A DNA stretch of 64,000 nt from CG1-02-35-72 sp045046885 (GTDB lineage Bacteria; Bacteroidota; Bacteroidia; Flavobacteriales; Flavobacteriaceae). Both the position numbers and the translations under genes were made by a program. The number at the start of each line of letters is the position of its first letter. Position 1 is the first letter of the stretch. Where the stretch lies: assembly GCA_045046885.1 (NCBI GenBank), contig JASFYX010000037.1, forward strand, positions 12,201-76,200. The letters are read 5' to 3'. Under the pieces are notes generated by a model. That model was not told the origin of the DNA and did no database searches. It saw only the letters and a program-made list of their open reading frames with translations. This document shows, piece after piece, positions 61,392 to 64,000 of this stretch.

Positions 61392-62117
61392 TTATTTTCT
61401 CCTACGAGGTTGTTGTTTTCTACCTCTTCCTGATGACGGACCACCTTTACCTTGTTTTTTAGACAAGCCAATTAGTGGAGACAACTCTCTTTTACCATAA
61501 ACCTCGCCTTTCATAATCCATACTTTAACACCTATTTTTCCATAAGTAGTATTAGATTCTTCAAGTGCATAATCAATATCGGCTCTAAAAGTAGAAAGAG
61601 GAATTCTACCTTCTTTATAATTTTCTGAACGGGCCATTTCAGCACCATTTAATCTCCCAGAAATTTGAACTTTAATGCCTTCGGCATTCATTCTAATGGC
61701 TGCTGCAATAGCCATTTTAATAGCACGTCTGTAAGAAATTCTATTTTCTATTTGACGGGCAATACTAGCAGCTACCAATTTGGCATCGACTTCTGGTCGT
61801 TTAATTTCAAAAATATTAATTTGAACCTCTTTGTTAGTAATTTTTTTAAGTTCTTCTTTTAACTTGTCTACCTCTTGACCGCCTTTACCTATAATAATAC
61901 CAGGTCTTGCAGTAGTGATAGTAACGGTTACAAGTTTAAGAGTACGCTCAATAATTACACGAGATACACTTGCTTTTGCCAAACGTGCGAACACGTATTC
62001 TCTAATTTTATAATCTTCTACAATTTTATCACCGTAGTCTCTTCCTCCATACCAGTTAGATTCCCATCCTCTGATGATTCCTAAACGATTTCCTATTGGA
62101 TTAGTTTTTTGTCCCAT
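61392..62117 (-). CDS. rpsC: Ribosomal protein S3
   Basis: A 241-residue protein with a KH domain (TARPGIIIGKGGQEVDKLKE) at the mRNA entry and the C-terminal RTDYAL-type region (FRADIDYALEESNTTYGKIG). The end GGPSSGRGRKQQPRRRK is a basic tail. Confidence 0.97.
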   Translation of the reverse strand: MGQKTNPIGNRLGIIRGWESNWYGGRDYGDKIVEDYKIREYVFARLAKASVSRVIIERTLKLVTVTITTARPGIIIGKGGQEVDKLKEELKKITNKEVQINIFEIKRPEVDAKLVAASIARQIENRISYRRAIKMAIAAAIRMNAEGIKVQISGRLNGAEMARSENYKEGRIPLSTFRADIDYALEESNTTYGKIGVKVWIMKGEVYGKRELSPLIGLSKKQGKGGPSSGRGRKQQPRRRK

Positions 62118-62125
62118 ACTACTTA

Positions 62126-62533
62126 TTAATTGTTATTAGAGTCATTAGTTCCTAAGATTAACGTAACATGATTAGAACGTTTTCTTATTCTATGCGCACG
62201 ACCTTGTGGGGCTGGACGCAATCTTTTTAACATACTTGCTGAGTCTACAAAAATTTCTTTTACTAATAAACCTGCCTCTTCTATAGAAGACCCTTCGTTT
62301 TTAGCTTGCCAGTTGGCTAAAGCCGATAGTAATAATTTTTCTAGATTTCTAGAAGCTTCTTTTGGACTAAATTTTAAGATTTGAAGTGCTTTTTCAACTT
62401 CAACACCTCTAACTTGGTCGGCTACTAGACGCATTTTTCTTGGTGATGTAGGACATCCCTTAAGCCTTGCAAAAGCCACTAATTTTTTAGCTTCTTTGCG
62501 CTTTTCTGCAGATAGTTTTTTTCTTACTCCCAT
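62126..62533 (-). CDS. rplV: Ribosomal protein L22
   Basis: A 135-residue tunnel-lining protein. RLKGCPTSPRKMRLVADQVR and LKRLRPAPQGRAHRIRKRSN are family signatures. The first 20 residues form a slightly extended charged N-terminus. Confidence 0.97.
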   Translation of the reverse strand: MGVRKKLSAEKRKEAKKLVAFARLKGCPTSPRKMRLVADQVRGVEVEKALQILKFSPKEASRNLEKLLLSALANWQAKNEGSSIEEAGLLVKEIFVDSASMLKRLRPAPQGRAHRIRKRSNHVTLILGTNDSNNN

Positions 62534-62539
62534 GACCTA

Positions 62540-62818
62540 CTATTTTTTACCTTTATTTTTAGCACCTGCATGACCTCTAAAAGATCTTGTTGGTGAAAAT
62601 TCTCCTAATTTATGACCTACCATATTTTCTGTAATATAAACAGGTACAAATTGTCTTCCATTATGAACAGCTATTGTCTGTCCAACAAAATCTGGAGTAA
62701 TCATTGAGGCTCTTGACCATGTTTTAATTACTTTTTTCTTTCCAGATTCTACATTTATTTGTACTTTCTTATCTAATTGATAAGCTACAAAAGGTCCTTT
62801 TTTTAATGAACGTGCCAT
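62540..62818 (-). CDS. rpsS: Ribosomal protein S19
   Basis: A 92-residue head protein. ARSLKKGPFVAYQLDKKVQI, the RASMITPDFVGQTIAVHNGR core and GHKLGEFSPTRSFRGHAG identify it. Confidence 0.97.
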   Translation of the reverse strand: MARSLKKGPFVAYQLDKKVQINVESGKKKVIKTWSRASMITPDFVGQTIAVHNGRQFVPVYITENMVGHKLGEFSPTRSFRGHAGAKNKGKK

Positions 62819-62828
62819 ACTTCTCTAA

Positions 62829-63653
62829 TTATTTTTTTCTACGTTCTAAAATATATTTATTACTCGCTTTAGTTTTAGAACGGGTTTTATATCCTTTTGC
62901 AGGGATACCTTTTCTAGAACGTGGATGTCCACCAGATGACCTTCCTTCTCCACCACCCATTGGATGATCTACAGGATTCATTGCTACAGGTCTAGTTCTT
63001 GGACGACGGCCTAACCAACGGGTTCTACCGGCTTTACCAGAAACTAATAACTGATGATCTGAATTAGATACAACACCTATTGTAGCCATACAAGTCACTA
63101 AAATTAATCTAGTTTCTCCTGATGGCATTTTAATAGTTGCGTATTTACCTTCGCGTGCCATAAGTTGTGCAAATGCACCAGCACTACGTGATATAACGGC
63201 TCCTTGTCCTGGTTTTAACTCAATACAAGATATGGTTGTTCCTAATGGAATTTTAGACAAAACCATTGCGTTTCCAATATCGGGTGTAGCACCTTCACCA
63301 GAAATAACTTTCTGTCCAATTTTTAATCCTTGTTGCGCAACAATGTATCTTTTTTCACCATCAGCATAAACTAATAATGCTATAAAAGCCGTTCTGTTAG
63401 GATCGTATTCTATAGATTTTACAGTTGCAGGAATTCCATTTTTGTTTCTTTTGAAATCAATGATGCGGTAACGTTTCTTATGCCCTCCACCTAAGTAGCG
63501 CATCGTCATTTTACCTTCACTATTTCTCCCTCCTGATCGTTTTTTCGAAGCTAATAAACTTTTCTCCGGCTTATCAGTTGTAAGGCTGTCATAACCGTTT
63601 ACAACTCTAAAACGCTGACCTGGGGTTACTGGTTTTAATTTTCTTAATGACAT
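62829..63653 (-). CDS. rplB: Ribosomal protein L2
   Basis: A 274-residue core large-subunit protein. KLKPVTPGQRFRVVNGYDSL at the start, the C-terminal PVDHPMGGGEGRSSGGHPRS and the KGYKTRSK end are conserved, including the histidine-bearing loop near the peptidyl transferase centre. Confidence 0.98.
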   Translation of the reverse strand: MSLRKLKPVTPGQRFRVVNGYDSLTTDKPEKSLLASKKRSGGRNSEGKMTMRYLGGGHKKRYRIIDFKRNKNGIPATVKSIEYDPNRTAFIALLVYADGEKRYIVAQQGLKIGQKVISGEGATPDIGNAMVLSKIPLGTTISCIELKPGQGAVISRSAGAFAQLMAREGKYATIKMPSGETRLILVTCMATIGVVSNSDHQLLVSGKAGRTRWLGRRPRTRPVAMNPVDHPMGGGEGRSSGGHPRSRKGIPAKGYKTRSKTKASNKYILERRKK

Positions 63654-63658
63654 TTTTC

Positions 63659-63949
63659 TTATATATTGTTATAAAAATCAATACTATCTCCATCAGCTAA
63701 CTGAACTATTGCTTTTTTATACCCACCAGAGACAGCAGTAACAACACCTTTTTTGGTGTTTTTAGTTGTTCTCGCTGTTGGATAATTCATAGTTCTTACT
63801 TTAGTTACAGCAACACCATAAGCCAATTCAACAGCTTTGCGTATTTGTATCTTGTTAGCTTTATTATTCACAACAAACCCATAGCGGTTAAATAACTCGC
63901 TATCATTTGTCATTTTTTCTGATATAATAGGTTTAACTAAAATTCTCAT
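63659..63949 (-). CDS. rplW: Ribosomal protein L23
   Basis: A 96-residue protein at the exit tunnel, docking trigger factor and SRP. LVKPIISEKMTNDSELFNRY and KIQIRKAVELAYGVAVTKVR are typical. It lies 5 bases from rplB. Confidence 0.96.
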   Translation of the reverse strand: MRILVKPIISEKMTNDSELFNRYGFVVNNKANKIQIRKAVELAYGVAVTKVRTMNYPTARTTKNTKKGVVTAVSGGYKKAIVQLADGDSIDFYNNI

Positions 63950-63956
63950 CCCTATC

Positions 63957-64000
63957 TTATTTACTTAAATTAGATTCAATATCTTCTAAAGTACTCTCTA
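63957..64000 (-). CDS. rplD: Ribosomal protein L4, C-terminal fragment (cut by window edge)
   Basis: Only the last 13 or so codons are visible (ESTLEDIESNLSK, then TAA). The position directly upstream of rplW on the minus strand, and the acidic helical end, are what identify it as L4. Seven bases separate its stop from the rplW start. Confidence 0.75.
   Translation of the reverse strand, partial: ESTLEDIESNLSK

Noticed and set aside
1..64000. CRISPR array, tRNA or rRNA genes
   Set aside because: No regularly spaced identical repeats, cloverleaf-type intergenic sequences or rRNA-like stretches were found; nearly all space is protein-coding.

Overview
The window is a 64-kb chromosomal segment of an AT-rich member of the Bacteroidota, almost certainly the family Flavobacteriaceae. 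The evidence is the gene content (DUF5606, CtlX-type hydrolase, a eukaryote-like citrate synthase, a UbiA-like membrane protein, penicillin acylase, and a merged S10/spc/alpha ribosomal cluster followed by carA and eno) and the repeated TAnnTTTG promoter element typical of this phylum. I cannot name the genus. No rRNA, tRNA, CRISPR array, transposase or integrase was found.

Layout. 1-6.5 kb: a DUF349 protein cut by the window edge, aroE, two tandem DUF368 (PopT-like) undecaprenyl-phosphate translocase candidates, a divergent glycosyltransferase plus LAB_N pair, and a TPR protein. 6.6-13.9 kb: pyrR, pyrB, a STAS-like protein, ribonuclease Z, an acyl-CoA synthetase, a secreted penicillin-acylase-type hydrolase and an SH3-like secreted protein. 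14-18 kb: a CoA-binding protein, an alanine/sodium symporter, a helix-hairpin-helix protein and an acyl-CoA dehydrogenase. 18.1-21.2 kb: an accessory stress-like cluster with an ECF sigma factor, its overlapping four-helix membrane partner, a possible 25-residue membrane peptide, a CPBP intramembrane protease, a DUF1059-like protein and a glycine-zipper membrane protein. The sigma gene and the glycine-zipper gene share a 41-bp upstream sequence (36 of 41 identical).

21.2-30 kb: a minus-strand run (CCA-adding/poly(A) polymerase family, Sua5, two glycosyltransferases, dapD), then a plus-strand run (ruvX, def, DUF5606, mazG, Nif3-like, a zinc-ribbon protein that has lost its cysteines). 30-36 kb: UbiA-like protein, gcvP, and pyruvate dehydrogenase E1-alpha plus E2 without E1-beta. 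36.2-39.6 kb: an accessory block bracketed by two near-identical 22-bp sequences. It holds a DUF922-like secreted protein, a GNAT acetyltransferase, a gene-tail remnant, a gene split by one in-frame TAG, and a BRO-N/Fic fusion flanked by 81-bp direct repeats that carry a promoter box.

39.6-51.5 kb: central metabolism, with a LysM/periplasmic-binding lipoprotein-like gene, guaA, ctlX, lpxD, a second guanidine-modifying enzyme, two unrelated-subfamily citrate synthases side by side, enolase and carA. 51.6-64 kb: the ribosomal protein cluster on the minus strand, from rplD (cut by the window edge) to rplQ, including the short rpmJ.

Most of the window is ordinary housekeeping. The two places I would look at again are the 18.1-21.2 kb sigma/protease/glycine-zipper cluster and the 36.2-39.6 kb bracketed island.
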